DNA of 59,833 bases from Symsagittifera roscoffensis (Eukaryota > Xenacoelomorpha > Acoela > Convolutidae): contig NW_026970699.1 in NCBI RefSeq assembly GCF_963678635.1, positions 1 through 59,833 of the forward strand, written 5' to 3'. Below are positions 31,621-46,800 of this stretch, in pieces (the first letter of the stretch is position 1; each line of letters opens with the position of its first letter). A model generated the notes under the pieces. The model saw only the letters and a program-made list of their open reading frames with translations, did not search any database and was not told the origin of the DNA. The translations under genes were made by a program, and so were the position numbers.

Positions 31621-32808
31621 AATAAATATTTGTTCGGAAATTCGAAGAAAATGAACAAATGTTTGTGCTCGGATGGTTTCTTTTCAATTTTTTCACTAGC
31701 CATTTTGACGAAATTTTTTTTTCATCTGAAAAGGTTGATCTCCTAACTTCAACGAATTTCTAAAAAGATTCAACCTCTGATGGTTTTGTACAAAATTTTG
31801 AAGGTTTGAAAACTGCCATTGATAAAATTTGATTTATTATCGAGTAAACGGCATTTTGAATTGTCTCGGAAATTGATCCAAATTGGAATTTGGCAAATTA
31901 GTCGTACTAATTCTTACGTTAATAAAAATTTTTACGATAATAATAATTTTTACGTTAATAATTATTTTTACAACATAATCCCTAATATATTATGTTGTAC
32001 TCTAAAAAGCGCGTCGAGTTATAATTTTGGAAAAAGTAAGAAATCATCATTTTTGGGAGTCATAATTTTTTAAATACGAACATTGCCCTTTAGACGTTAT
32101 GGGGTATTGGGAAAATACTCAAGCCATGAAACTGGTAAGATTAGTCTTGTTTCATATGTTTTTTCACATTAATTTCTGTCGTGAAGTTGTTCTCAGGAGT
32201 TTTTATTACCATTCTTTCACATTTTTTTTAAATGTTAAACTTTCAGAAAAAACTCACCAAAATTTTTTTGAAGTTGTGGGATTTGAATATTGCCAATTTT
32301 TTTTTAACGCAAATCTCCAAATTTTGTGACATTTGCTCCCGCTAAAAAAAATCATCAATTAGAACTATATCAAACTAATCGAATAATTTTTTGTAACTAG
32401 ACTTCAAATATATATTTTTGTTATCGATGTTGGCCGAGGCGTAAATTTTGAGAGGAGTTGAATAGTTTGAATCATTCGTATTATTTATTATCCACACTCT
32501 GAAGAGACCAACTGCAAAATTTACCCATAAAAATATAATAATTTTGATTTATTCGAAAAAAAAAAACAGAAAGACTAGAATTCAATCAGTTCAGAGCAAA
32601 ATTTGTCAGTAGACTAACAAACGAGCTTGACAATAACATAAACCAGTTGGCAATATCGTGGGTTTTTCTAGGTGTCATGTTAATGAGATGATCCAGTAAT
32701 CAAAATCAGGTCACAGCTTGCTCTCAATTTTTGTATAAATTTTCAACCGGCAAACCATAGCTTCTTAATGTTCCTTTGAACTCATTCTTTTATGATTCAT
32801 AAACGATA
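31621..32808. other. AT-rich intergenic, no gene seen
   Basis: No supported feature; long A and T runs. Confidence 0.5.
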
Positions 32809-32880
32809 TGACCCAAGTGGGAACCGAACTCAGTCGAAACCGACCTGAACGATGTATGAAACCACTATGCTACGTCGTCT
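32809..32880 (-). ncRNA. tRNA-like sequence (pseudo-tRNA or SINE head)
   Basis: On the minus strand the A-box-like TAGCATAGTGG is followed 30 bp later by the B-box-like GAGTTCGGTTCCC. A full cloverleaf with paired acceptor arms cannot be drawn, so this is a relic or SINE head, not a working tRNA. Confidence 0.35.
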
Positions 32881-33331
32881 ATATGTAGCTTGTCCTAATT
32901 TGATGCGGCTTTTCTTGTCTTGGTTAATAGCAACACGCTATCGCTCCGCGGTAACAAACTGGTTGAGTTCCTTATACCGATTCAAATTTTAGCAATTACT
33001 TGAATCTATTCAATTTTTTTTCAAAAAGTTTTCGTCTGAAAGTTTTTAAAATTTCATCATTTGTGAAGTGTTATAACCGGAAATTTCCATTAAATAAATC
33101 AGAGGAATTTTCTTTTTCTGTCAAAGTTTGTTTTATTTACAGTTAAAATTACCGCAGTTTTACTCTACAAAAGTTGAAGAGTATTCAATAATCGAGATAA
33201 AAATATTGTTTTTAAGTTCGTCGATCCAAAAACGCCAAAAATGAACATATTTTGAGTAACCATATCTTATTCACCACGCTGCAATGTAAAAACAAACAAC
33301 GAACTAAATACAGATTCAATTAAGTTCGAAA

Positions 33332-34864
33332 ATGAAACGCAAGCGTTTTTGTTTTCTTTTTTCTCTGTTGTTCTTGATTGAATCAGTTTTATCCAATGGT
33401 CATAATAATGGTCAAAGACGAGCTTCGCCCAGGGAAATTCAAAAAATTGTACGTGATCCTAGAGCCATTATTGGCCACTTGGAAACCATAGCAAAAAAGA
33501 GAACTGAACTAGGTGCGTCTACACATGAAGAAAACTACTTGCAAATATTTGAAGATTTGTCTACCATTTCGAGCATGGAAGCGGTGCTTATATTCGACCA
33601 TTATGATGCCGACAACTCCGGGGATTTGGAAGAATCTGAAGTCCATAATTACATGTATGATTTGCTGGAGGTGAGTACAGCTTTACACAAGTTAAAAACA
33701 AATTTTCTTGGTGAATTTCAACTTGATTTTTAGTTATTTTAGAGAGCTTCTGAAAAACCACATATTTTGTTAGGGCATGTTTTGAAAATTTTGGTCAATT
33801 TTAAGCTTCATTGTGAGACAAACTGCCTGAAATTTAATTCTGATCAATCTTACCTTCTGATGTTATCACGGCGCTGTTGGAAGTGCAAAGGGTTGGTCGG
33901 TAAATAGGCTTCAAATATTCACTTATGGAGGTGAAGGTTTTTTGCCTTCTAAAGTCGAAGGCCTAAGTTTCTATTCTCTCTGAATAATTTTGATTTATTA
34001 ATTTGATACTTCACTGTATTCACCAATTCCTGGTTGAAGTCTCTTTCCCAAAAAAATGGAGTGTTTTTACTTTGTTATTTGATATAACCAGATTTTCAAT
34101 AATGCTTAAGAACAAATTCAACTCAAATTGAGTCAAACTCAAGTTCAAAAGAAAACATTTTTAGCTGGAAACTGGTGTGCAAAGTGAGGTCCAGTCCAAA
34201 ATTCTGGCGGCAACAACTCTGAACAACTTTGACGAGGACGAGAGTGGAAGTCTGGATTACTCAGAGATGGCCTCTCTTCTGGATATAGAACCAAACGTGT
34301 TGGATGGTCTGAATGTCGATTACAGTCCAGATGAAATTGACCCAGTGTTTGCGTACTATGATCGGTCTAAAAATGGAGTAATTGACGGCGAGGAATTGAG
34401 TAAGCATTATACATATTTAAATTAGTTTTATTGAATTAAAAAGGCTATTCGCATATAATTTTTTATTTGAAACAATTTCAAAAAATAATATGTGAAAAAT
34501 TCAAATTGCGAATTTAAACTCATCTAAGTTGATTTTTAAATATTAGCCAAACTTGGATAATGTTGAAAAATGGGGAGGTGGCAAATTGTAAGTTTATCCT
34601 GTTTACATTAATTACCTCAGCCTTACGCTGATTCATTTGAACAGTGTTTTGCAATTGACCTATGACACCTGAAACTCTTCATAAATATAAAAATTCTAGA
34701 CGTTCTGGGGTTCGACCTGCTTCGTTTGGATCATCAGAAAGACATTGAGTGGTTCCAGATCAAAGACGAAGTGGAATGGGCGCTAAAGAAGCTAAACTTG
34801 ACCAGCGAAGAGGAAATTGATAAACAACAGTTAACGAAGCTGCTGCAAGATTTTCTGCAACCAG
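33332..34864 (+). CDS. Exons 1-3: signal peptide and three EF-hand loops
   Basis: ATG at 33,332 opens a signal peptide: MKRKR, then FCFLFSLLFLIESVLS, cleavage probably before NGHN. Canonical 12-residue calcium loops: DADNSGDLEESE in exon 1, DEDESGSLDYSE and DRSKNGVIDGEE in exon 2; each has Asp at 1, Gly at 6 and Glu at 12. Exon 3 (GFDLLRLDHQKDIEWF ... KLLQDFLQPG) is helical, and its loop, if any, is degenerate. Borders: GAG|GTGAGT and TTTTAG|CTG; A|GTAAGC and TTCTAG|AC; CCAG|GTATAG. A frame past 34,864 reads through intron and is not coding. Confidence 0.85.
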
Positions 34865-37800
34865 GTATAGAGCGGTTTTATAATATTGCAGTCCGAATTC
34901 ATGGTCAAGACTTGCTAGGAGAGTGTATCAAAATACGTCGGTTAACTTCTCATAATAGGCTCAAAACAATCTTTTTAGTTTTGAAAAAGATGGCTATCCT
35001 GTAGGCTAAAATCTAAAAAATGAGTTTAACTGGAACTAGGGGCGGATAATCTAGTATTTTGCACTGGTTCGATTTTCAAAAATATTCAAAAGTTTTTTCA
35101 ACCATTTTTGCGGTCAATAAAATTGCTTCTCCGATGCCTTCCGAAACAATATAAAGACTCTTTTTTACAATACGTTTTCTACTCTGCAGGAAAATTTTTG
35201 AAAAAACTAGTTAAAAAAACGTTCACGTGTAGTCCTCTCTCAGCCCTAGTCATGGTGGTGAGGGCGCAATTCAAACTTGACTGTGCGCTTCTTTGGTGAA
35301 GGTAAAAAAACAGAACCAGACAAGAACAGTTTTTTACTAAGAGTTAGAGCAGAGGAAAGAAGCTGGGAAGAGAGGAGAGAGAGGGAACAACAGTTTTTTG
35401 ACGCATTTCACATTTCAAGCGGAAAAAGAGAATTTTTATGATGATTGATGCCTCTTGTTATTGATGCCTCGACTATGTCACGTATTTCATTGATGCATCG
35501 ACTATGTCTAATGGAACTTACTATCGGATGATCGATTTCCAGAAAAATTTGCTCAGAGAACACTCTTCGTCCACTTTTTCCTCTGCTGTCTTCACATATT
35601 TTTCTCGAAAATTTCGCTGAAGCAGCTCACGCCTTGTTTCATAAATTGGCTCGATAATTTGTTCACACGTCCCACCGTTTTACTGGATTCATTAAAAAAT
35701 AAATTTCTGTTCCCCATGGCTATAGTAGCTACTGGCCTAGCATTCGCGTCGTAAATGTTTGATCTCTTATTGAGTTTAGGTCTGGGTGGCCTTCTCATAG
35801 AGTAGTTTTGGATAAAGCACACCGTCTGTTCGTCAAGCTTTCGGTATGATAGATTCGTGCAACTTCTTAGTCTAATACCAATCCTAATCTTACTCTTATT
35901 TTTCCTAGTCTCAATAGATCTAGAACATACTGGTATTCTTGCGAGGATAGAGAAGAGAAGGAAGCAGCTGTTTTGTATCTGTTTTGATTTATTCTCTGGA
36001 TGCAACTATGATTAGTTTCAGCTTTACAATTTCTCGTAAGTTTTAGTAATGGGCCCTGATTGGTTAGTTATAGCCATTTTTAGTGGCCATGGTTTATAGC
36101 CATGGTTTTTTATAGCCATGGTTAGTAGTTTGAGCCATGGTTTTTATCGGAAACAAAACAGTATCGTAAACAAAAAGTTAACGCAAAAAATAGGTTGCTA
36201 ATAAATTGGCAAGTTCAAGCTGAATGTTTTTGCAAACTTGCGTTGCTTTTTTTTTATTTCTTTACCCTTGCGTTCAGCAAACGTTTAGCAACTTGGCAAC
36301 CGGGTACTAGGCTACTTTCCGATAAGTAAACTCGTTCAATGGATACATCAAAACTCATCTGCTGAACACCTCTATTGGCAACATATTTACGGCAAAATAC
36401 AATTTTGAGCATATCAACTTTTTTAACATATCCTATTTGCGTTTTTTAATTTTTTGTTGTAAATTACAAACTCTATTTGTTAAATTCTCATTTTTTTATT
36501 CGTTTTTTTTATTGCTTTTCATCCGGCTTAATAGGTTTCAACCATTATTTTATCAACCTAGTGGCCTCATTTGACTAGAAAAAAAAGCCTTTTTGTTTCT
36601 GTCTTAAACGTGAGAAGGGCTTTAAAAAGTTTTCAGCTCAAAGTTTTCTGAGAAGATTTTTTGACTTTGTAAACACTCGGTAAGTTTCCTTCCAACGCTA
36701 GATTAACTTTACTATCTGGACATACATTTCAAAAATAAACTGTTTCACTTACCAATCAAGACACACAATCTGCATTATGATATATCTTGTTATTTTCAAA
36801 TTTTTATATTTTATTGCGCTTAGCGGCTTTTGTCTCAATTTCTGTTAGCTGTTTTCCCATGCTATGTTTTTTTGCATCGCAACTGTTGCGATGCTCCGCT
36901 TCACCTCTGTGTTTTGAAACTTTGTGTTTGTTGTGTGGGGAGGTAGGGCTTAAAAATAAACGTTGAAAAATAAACTTTTTTCTTTACCAATCAAGACACA
37001 CAATCAGACTTATGATATATCTGGTTATTTTTAAATTTTTATTTTTTAGTGTGCTTAGCGTCTTTCGTCTCAATTTCTGTTAGCTATTTTCCCATGCTAT
37101 GTTTTTTTTGTATTGCAACTGTTGCGATGCTTCGCTTGACCTCTGTGTTTTGAAACTTTGTGTTTGTTGTGTGGGGAGGTAGGGCTTAACATTTACGTCA
37201 GAAATGCTAACGATGCAATTTGCAATTTTTTGCAATTAATAAAATGAGGATATATTGCTAAAAAATTCGAAAAGTGATCGCGCATAATACATTCTTTGTT
37301 TCTAGATTTTGTAATTAAAAAACTTATTATATTTTCGGAAATCGCTCATTTAAAAAACATAGAAAAAATAGTTACACAAAAAAAAATTTCTCAAAAAGTT
37401 AACGCAAAAAATAGGTTGCTAATAAATTGGCAAGTTCAAGCTGAATGTTTTTGCAAACTTGCGTTGCTTTTTTTTATTTCTTTACCCTTGCGTTCAGCAA
37501 ACGTTTGGCAACTTGGCAACCGGGTACTAGGCTACTTTCCGATAAGTAAACTCGTTCAATGGATACATCAAAACTCATCTGCTGAACACCTCTATTGGCA
37601 ACATATTTACGGCAAAATACAATTTTGAGCATATCAACTTTTTTAACATATCCTATTTGCGTTTTTTAATTTTTTGTTGTAAATTACAAACTCTATTTGT
37701 TAAATTCTCATTTTTTTATTCGTTTTTTTTATTGCTTTTCATCCGGCTTAATAGGTTTCAACCATTATTTTATCAACCTAGTGGCCTCATTTGACTAGAA

Positions 37801-40800
37801 AAAAAAGCCTTTTTGTTTCTGTCTTAAACGTGAGAAGGGCTTTAAAAAGTTTTCAGCTCAAAGTTTTCTGAGAAGATTTTTTGACTTTGTAAACACTCGG
37901 TAAGTTTCCTTCCAACGCTAGATTAACTTTACTATCTGGACATACATTTCAAAAATAAACTGTTTCACTTACCAATCAAGACACACAATCTGCATTATGA
38001 TATATCTTGTTATTTTCAAATTTTTATATTTTATTGCGCTTAGCGGCTTTTGTCTCAATTTCTGTTAGCTGTTTTCCCATGCTATGTTTTTTTGCATCGC
38101 AACTGTTGCGATGCTCCGCTTCACCTCTGTGTTTTGAAACTTTGTGTTTGTTGTGTGGGGAGGTAGGGCTTAAAAATAAACGTTGAAAAATAAACTTTTT
38201 TCTTTACCAATCAAGACACACAATCAGACTTATGATATATCTGGTTATTTTTAAATTTTTATTTTTTATTGTGCTTAGCGGCTTTCGTCTCAATTTCTGT
38301 TAGCTATTTTCCCATGCTATGTTTTTTTTTGTATTGCAACTGTTGCGATGCTTCGCTTGACCTCTGTGTTTTGAAACTTTGTGTTTGTTGTGTGGGGAGG
38401 TAGGGCTTAACATTTACGTCAGAAATGCTAACGATGCAATTTGCAATTTTTTGCAATTAATAAAATGAGGATATATTGCTAAAAAATTCGAAAAGTGATC
38501 GCGCATAATACATTCTTTGTTTCTAGATTTTGTAATTAAAAAACTTATTATATTTTCGGAAATCGCTCATTAAAAAAAACATAGAAAAAATAGTTACACA
38601 AAAAAAAATTTCTCAAAAAGTTAACGCAAAAAATAGGTTGCTAATAAATTGGCAAGTTCAAGCTGAATGTTTTTGCAAACTTGCGTTGCTTTTTTTTTAT
38701 TTCTTTACCCTTGCGTTCAGCAAACGTTTAGCAACTTGGCAACCGGGTACTAGGCTACTTTCCGATAAGTAAACTCGTTCAATGGATACATCAAAACTCA
38801 TCTGCTGAACACCTCTATTGGCAACATATTTACGGCAAAATACAATTTTGAGCATATCAACTTTTTTAACATATCCTATTTGCGTTTTTTAATTTTTTGT
38901 TGTAAATAACAAACTCTATTTGTTAAATTCTCATTTTTTTATTCGTTTTTTTTATTGCTTTTCATCCGGCTTAATAGGTTTCAACCATTATTTTATCAAC
39001 CTAGTGGCCTCATTTGACTAGAAAAAAAAGCCTTTTTGTTTCTGTCTTAAACGTGAGAAGGGCTTTAAAAAGTTTTCAGCTCAAAGTTTTCTGAGAAGAT
39101 TTTTTGACTTTGTAAACACTCGGTAAGTTTCCTTCCAACGCTAGATTAACTTTACTATCTGGACATACATTTCAAAAATAAACTGTTTCACTTACCAATC
39201 AAGACACACAATCTGCATTATGATATATCTTGTTATTTTCAAATTTTTATATTTTATTGCGCTTAGCGGCTTTTGTCTCAATTTCTGTTAGCTGTTTTCC
39301 CATGCTATGTTTTTTTGCATCGCAACTGTTGCGATGCTCCGCTTCACCTCTGTGTTTTGTAACTTTGTGTTTGTTGTGTGGGGAGGTAGGGCTTAAAAAT
39401 AAACGTTGAAAAATAAACTTTTTTCTTTACCAATCAAGACACACAATCAGACTTATGATATATCTGGTTATTTTTAAATTTTTATTTTTTAGTGTGCTTA
39501 GCGGCTTTCGTCTCAATTTCTGTTAGCTATTTTCCCATGCTATGTTTTTTTTTGTATTGCAACTGTTGCGATGCTTCGCTTGACCTCTGTGTTTTGAAAC
39601 TTTGTGTTTGTTGTGTGGGGAGGTAGGGCTTAACATTTACGTCAGAAATGCTAACGATGCAATTTGCAATTTTTTGCAATTAATAAAATGAGGATATATT
39701 GCTAAAAAATGCGAAAAGTGATCGCGCATAATACATTTTTTGTTTCTAGATTTTGTAATTAAAAAACTTATTATATTTTCGGAAATCGCTCATTTAAAAA
39801 ACATAGAAAAAATAGTTACACAAAAAAAAATTTCTCAAAATTTTTCTGGAGATGTATATAAATATATATATATTGCATTTTTTTTGAATTCTGTAATAAG
39901 AGACTTTATAAGCAAAGATGGAAATTGCCCAAAAGATTTTAAATAAATTTTCACTGCGGAAATGTACAATAAAATGATTCCCTCAAAGATTTTTGTTTTT
40001 TGCGGAGCTCCAAATATTAGTTTGATTGATTTAGAAAAAATAAAAACTAGAAAAATTGCTTGCACTCCGTGATTGTGCTGAATAAAAAAAAACAACGGAT
40101 GCCAGACAGTGTGCAGGCAGCAGATATTGTTTCTATCACAGTTTTCTTGACCAAAAAACATGGAATAGGGAGAGAAAGAGGGGGGGGGGGCGAGAAATGG
40201 AGGGTGACAGACAAACAGAAAGAGAGAGAGAGAGAGACAGTTTTGTCGTTTGCGCGTAAAATTTGATTACAGCGGCTATGTTTGAAGCAATTTAAAAGAA
40301 ATTCAAAACAGCTAAATCGGTAACGGTTGAAAATTAATCAATTCAAGTTAGCAGATCCTTCAAAAGGAAACATTTCCTTTATGATTTAATCATCTTATAA
40401 ATTGATCAAAATCATGTTGATTCGTTTGACGAACCAAAAGTTTTCGCAATCCGGTTTGCCTGTGTTTTCAATTTTTTTTGTTTCTTTGAGCGTTTGGGGT
40501 ACGCTTTAAAAGTTTTTTTAGGAAAATTATCAATGGCTTTATTACGGTTGAGAATAAATTTTGCAAATTTCACTCAATATACAGAAATGAAAGTAAATTT
40601 GGAAGAATATCTCACTAGTAAATTTGAAAATTTTGTCGTCTCTCGGCCACGAACGCTTAACAATCCTCTTCTCTCGGCCACGAACGCTTAACAATGGGCA
40701 AACACTAGTCACGCATAAAGCAGCTAGATATGCTACTAAATTGCCAATGCAATGCAGCAAAAGTGGCACCAAATACAAATAGACACAATTTTGCAAGTAA

Positions 40801-43800
40801 TAAATTGGAAAACAGAAAACCACATTATGTATAAATTGTAAATTTGAAAAAATTGCGAGATGTATTGAGTTAAAAACTTCGGAAATCGAGTTTTTATTAT
40901 TGTTTTGTTGTTTGAATAAATAGCTGTTTTCGGTTCATTTGATGAATTAAAAATAAATTCACTGTGTTAATTTATTATTATTTGAATGCCAAAGCACATG
41001 CTCTTAAAAAGCCGTAAAGGTGCCACCAAAAGTGGCGCTAATATTTGAGACTTAGGTTAGAAAAAAAAAGAATAGTCGTACCATTACACTACGCTCACTA
41101 AAGACCGCTAGCTTAAAAAAAATTATACGCCTTGAAAGAAATCGCTCATTTTTGAAAAACAATTTTTACAAAATTATTTGCCCACTGACTGTAATTTGCT
41201 TTTGAAGAGGATGGGAAATGAATTATTTTTGGTGAGATGGAGCAGTTATTTTTTTAGAAAAAAATCATTTTGAGGATTATTTTTCTTCAATTTGTTTTGC
41301 TTATGCTTCCTAAGAGATTCCGCTGATGATTCCTCATGTACTGTCGCGCGCAATACATGCATTTGTTTCTAAAGTCTGTAATTAGAGATTTCAGAAACAT
41401 ACATATTATGCACAATATTGTTTTGATCCTATGAAGGTCGCAAAACAACCATCATGAGATGCATTTGAGGCGGGGATGAAAATAAACATCTTTTATTTGG
41501 TTAAATCATGAAGTTGATTTTTTTTTATCCAGGAACTACTCTACCTCAAATCTCAGTTAGCAACTATGCTACTACAGAAACAGAAACTCAGCCTACATTG
41601 AGTGCCTCAGTCACAACAACGATTAATCCTCAAATTGAGTGGGAGAGTGAAAATGCCGGCGAAGACTTTTACGAACTTGAATCGGGCGAAATATATTCCT
41701 CAGGGGAAATATTCGAAGAGAAATCTGAAAAAGCACGGAAAACAAAAGATTTCAAAAGTGAAAAGCCGCAAACAAATGCAATTCAATGGGAGCCGGAAGA
41801 AATAATGGACAAAGAAGACTACTACTCTGAATTTGATTATTCTGGTGAAATTTTTTCTGGTGAATTTTTAGTCCAGGCCTCCGGTTCAGGCGAAGATTAC
41901 TATGAGCATGAGTCATCAGGCAAGTCTTCCAAACATTTTGTGGAAATGGAACAACAAGCAGATGATTATGATGAAAGCGACATCGGACTCAGTTCGGGCG
42001 AATTACTTTCTGGTGAAATAACTGAAGACACTTACGAATATAGTGAGTTGTCTGCATTGACGAAAACAAATTTAGAATTAAGCACAAATGCACCGAAAAA
42101 CAGCAAAAATATCGAATGGGAAAAAGAGGAGGCCGAAGATGATAATGAATATGAGTTTGATTCTGGTTGGTTTGAATCAGGAATGATAGAAGAAGCTAAT
42201 TATGAAACCACTGAGGTCCCACAAACGAAAACGTCAAAACTAAAAACAAATTACTCAAACGTGAGTCAGGTCACTACGACCGAATCTTCGGTGTGGGAAA
42301 CTTACGAGCCCGTAGAACCGGAAGTCGCGGAAAATGACTCTGATTTTGGATCAGGAGGGGTTTATGAAGAAACTAACTTTTCTGCAATTAATTATGATAA
42401 TTATGACGAGGAAGAAGTTGAAACTGCGTCTGGAGAAATGGAGCTTGAAACAGATTACGTTGGTTTCTATCAAACTACGGAGCAGCCCCGGAAATCTACA
42501 GCAGGTAAAATTGTGAATCTAGAAATAACAACCGAGATTCCAGTGGAAACTACAGCTAATCACGACCTGGAAGAGACAGAAGTTTCGACTATTTTTGGTT
42601 CCGGTTCAGTTATACCAGAAGTCGACCATGTTACAGAGGCAGTTACGGAAGCTGAGTTCATAGAAGACGAACTGGATATTGAGAAATGGTTGAAGAAACA
42701 TTACGAGGCAGATTTGCTGAACCGTGTCAATTTCACGAGCGAGAGAATGCAGAACATGGCGGCCATATTGGAAGCGGGACTGGAAAAGATCACGGTTGCT
42801 AATCTGATTTTGTGAGTTGTTTTCTATTCAGATTTCAATTTTAAAAAAGTAGTTACTTGATTAGTTTTATTGCTTATTTAACTTGGTTTCTACTTGGTTT
42901 TATTTGGTTCTAATTCAGAAGCGGATTGGGGGGGGGGGGGGGGTGCGCTTCATCTTCAGGGGTTCGACGCACTGACGACCCAAAGGTGAATTAACAGACA
43001 TAAACACTTGGTTAATTAACCTAATATTTAATTATTGTGTCATTTCCATCTAAATTGTAAGTTAGGTCACTATTGAAATTGCGCAGTTAAACTATCTGCG
43101 TTTACCTTTAGTGGTGGTGACAAAATCGAAGCTTTTGACAACAAATCATTGAAGATGTTGGACTTCATGCAGACATCTAGAGACCGCCATTATGAAGCAC
43201 GTAGCCAGAAAAGTAAGTAACAAAGTTCATCAAAACGCTTAAATAATCATTCTATTACTAATTTTTCAAAACAGGTGACAAGTATTTTAAACGGGATCAT
43301 ATTTAGACAGAGAGGATGTTTGAGAAGGCCACAAAGTCGGCAATTATTTTTTTTTAAATTCGAAAAATGAAAACTTGCCCCTGCCCCTCGAAAATATTCT
43401 ATTTTCATGTACACCACCTGAGTAAAAAAGCTGTAGTAATAATTTGGTTCTATTAACTTCAGGCGAAGAGCGAGAACTTCTTCGACGTCTGAACGTCATG
43501 CACAACCGAATCAAACAGCTGAGACGAGTGGTACGCGAGGGATTGGAAATTATCACAATCCCAAATCTCTTGTTGTGAGTGCAGCTTCGTGAAACCAGTT
43601 TAAGAAAACCAGTGTTTTAACCAGTTTAAAACTGTCAGCTTATTAATGGTATATATTAAAACCAATTATTGAAGTCCATTACAAATATCTGAAAGCACGT
43701 TAACTTTGTTTTGAAGCCAATTTTGTAATTTTAAAATTCAAGTTTCTTTCTGTTGCGCTTCTGCAAACATGAAATCACGCTCGTCTTTTACTTACAAGAC

Positions 43801-46800
43801 ATTTGATTTCGAAAAAATAACAAAGAGATTGAAGCTTATCAATTTTGAACGTTAAGTTTGTGGTAGTTTACTTGCGCTCTAACTAGACTAGTTTTTGAGG
43901 CTAAGACAATGAATTATACGGATGATGTTTTAGTGAGAACAAAAAAGTACAGAGCTATGGAGCAGAAACTCTGCAAATGCTACAGGACCACAAAGCCCAG
44001 AGGGCGGATATGAAGCTCCAAGGCGGTAAGTTCCCATGAATCAGCTCGTTAAAGTAATCAGAACCAGAAAAAGATCAAGTATAAATCCTCCACATTAAAA
44101 CCACATTAACTTTCAGCCTTCGTTTGATTTATGTTCACTTCAGTTGAAGCCTCCTAAATAACCCATGTTAATAAAATTTTCTGACGAGCTGAATATGAGA
44201 AAATTGTTAAACTATAGCACGTTTTCATTAAGGACTGAGTCCCTTCTTCAGTGTATCTTTTTTGAATGGTCAACTGGAACACTTTGAAGAGTTATCAAGT
44301 ATCAATCATTCAAAATCAGGTATCATTTGACAAATTTTAATGAATTAACAAGAAATGTGAAAGGAAAGGAATGGGTGGACTGTATAAATGTTAATTTTCT
44401 ACACTGGAGAGAGCTTTAATGGTAAAAATCCCAAAAAATTGGGTATATCCAAAAATAATACTCCAAAGCACAAACTATAATATTAGATCATCTTTCAATT
44501 CAGTTTGCGTGATCTATACTCTATTGATGGGTAGTCAGGACATTAGCACGGAAGTGCAAGTAGCCAAAAACAATTTATTCGCATATGAAAACAAAGATTT
44601 ATCTAAAGAAAAAATTCGATGCAAAAACAAAATTTTGAAATAATTTACCTTCAGTCATTATGAAAAACAGTTTTTTGAGTGCGAAGTATTGTAAAAACAA
44701 ATAGCCGAAACAAAAAGTGAGCAAAAATGAATGGACTATATAGCACTAAAAATTACACCAACTTATTTTACTAAGAGGAACAAGTGCCTTCGTATAGCCT
44801 CTCTTGTCTCTTTAGTAAATTATCCTAAGTCTCGCCGTTTATTTACTTAGATTGTTATCGATTCTACTTGTAGTTGAAAGTTTAAAGTTAACAATATATA
44901 AATTAAGTACCTGGTTAATGGATTAAATATAAGCTGTTAAATAGGCTTTATTAAATTTTAAATTATTAAATGGGTTGAACAAATAATCAATGGCTAGAAA
45001 AATTCATCCAATCTCTAGTCTCGGCGTTGTCTTTTTTTGGCAAATTTAATTTTGAGTTACATTATGTTAAGTTTTTTAAACTTGATTTTTTGAAAATGAA
45101 TTGTTTTGGTAAAAAAAAATTAAAAAACTCCAGAAAATTTCTGTTTTTAGTCTGATGAGTCTGTTTTTTCTGATGTTTAGATAAAACTGAATATCAGGCC
45201 GCTGATTTGTTCACTCAAAAATCTGACAGAACCTGCACCTGAATGTTATGAAAAGTTTGCTGTATTGCTTTCCTTTATCTGCCTTTCATCAGGAACCTTT
45301 TTTATCCACATCTGTATTTTTTCTTAGATTACAAATGAAATAGTTATTTGTTTCTTTTGGTCAGAAGAAATGTCCAATTTGCACCTGATTTTAATTTCAG
45401 AGTGTTTAATTAGGCTTTGTAAAAGACCGATGCTGATCTCTTTTTTGTCCTAATGTTTAGTCAAAACAATTATTTCAGTCAGCCTAAATGTCTCTAAATT
45501 GTACCTGCCACTTTTTTAGATTTCAACTTGAAAAGACTTAATCTCCTTACCGCACTTTGAACAAACTGAGCATGATAAATTGAGAAAAGCTGGACTAGTT
45601 TTTTAAAAGTAGTCATTTTCGAAATAAGAATTTATTGTCTGAATAAGAGTACATCAGTCATTATCTGATTTAGTTAATAGTTTCAGGATCTCAATATTTC
45701 TTTCTGCTCTTTGCCGTTTTCTTTTACCAAAGACAGCCGGTATCAATGAACTGGAGAAATTGAAAAAAAAATGAAATTGAAAATAAACGAAGAAAAGTTA
45801 TTCCTTCGATTGGAATTTTGATCCCCATTTCTCCATTCTGGGGGATATAACACGTATCAGTGCGGTTCTTTATCCACCAGTTGTTCGTTTTTCATCGATT
45901 GAAAAATGATCTTTTTGAAGGAGGGTTGTGGTTGGCAGGGCTATGGTTTTCTCTGTTAAATTATTTGAAAGCACGAGGTTTCTCTGTGGCTTCCATTTAT
46001 TTTAGCCGGGTTTCATTTCAGGCTAATCACAAACTGTGAATTGTCCCTATTAAAGCACGCCTCTCTGTTGTTGAATTTGTAACATTTGTTGGAGTGATGG
46101 AAATTTTCTCTTTTCTTTAGGTATTCAATCGTCTATGGAGAGGAAACTTTTAGTTGTCCTCTCGATAGGCCTGTCTTTTAGTTAGTTTTTTTGCTTCGAT
46201 GCTGCCCTGTTGTCGCTTTTTTAAAATTCTCTTGAATTGGTCTCGAGTGCTGTTTTTCTTCACTCATATTCCCCTTCTATCGGAGAAGTTCTATTGACTC
46301 TCCAATTTGTAATTGGCTCATAATCGCTGTTTGAACTCATTCCTAAAAATTATAGAAAATTTTTTTTATTGTGTCCTATACACCACTGTAAAGTATAATC
46401 TTGTGGTCTTACACAAACCTACCACGGAGAACAAAAAGAAAAATGAACTAGCTGGCTGATAAATCTGCCTGCTCATGTTCAATACATGTTCAACTTATCC
46501 AGGGTTGATCTGCGATCGGTCAGCTTATTTACTACTGATCTGGACAGATCTGCGAGTTTCTTAAGGAGGGTAACTTTTGAAAAAAAATTTGCAATATTCT
46601 TTTTTTCCAATACTACAATTTTTCGTTTTTTAAGGTTGACCAAATTTGTTTTCCGAGTTTTATCACAACACTACAAAGTCTTTCTGGACAGCAGGCATTG
46701 TTTTAAGAAACACAGCAAAAATTTGAGCGTTTTAGGGAAGATTTTGTCCAAGAAATCAGGTTTTTTGTGGGTGATCCACTCAAATTAAGAAAAGTTATAG

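Noticed and set aside
36172-39835. CRISPR array or gene family
   Set aside because: Units are 1.2 kb, adjoining, AT-rich and non-coding: a satellite in a eukaryotic intron.
41508-41532. ATG at 41,508 as start of the Ser-Gly protein
   Set aside because: It lies in a polypyrimidine tract that ends in CCAG; the exon begins at 41,533 and its phase matches exon 3.
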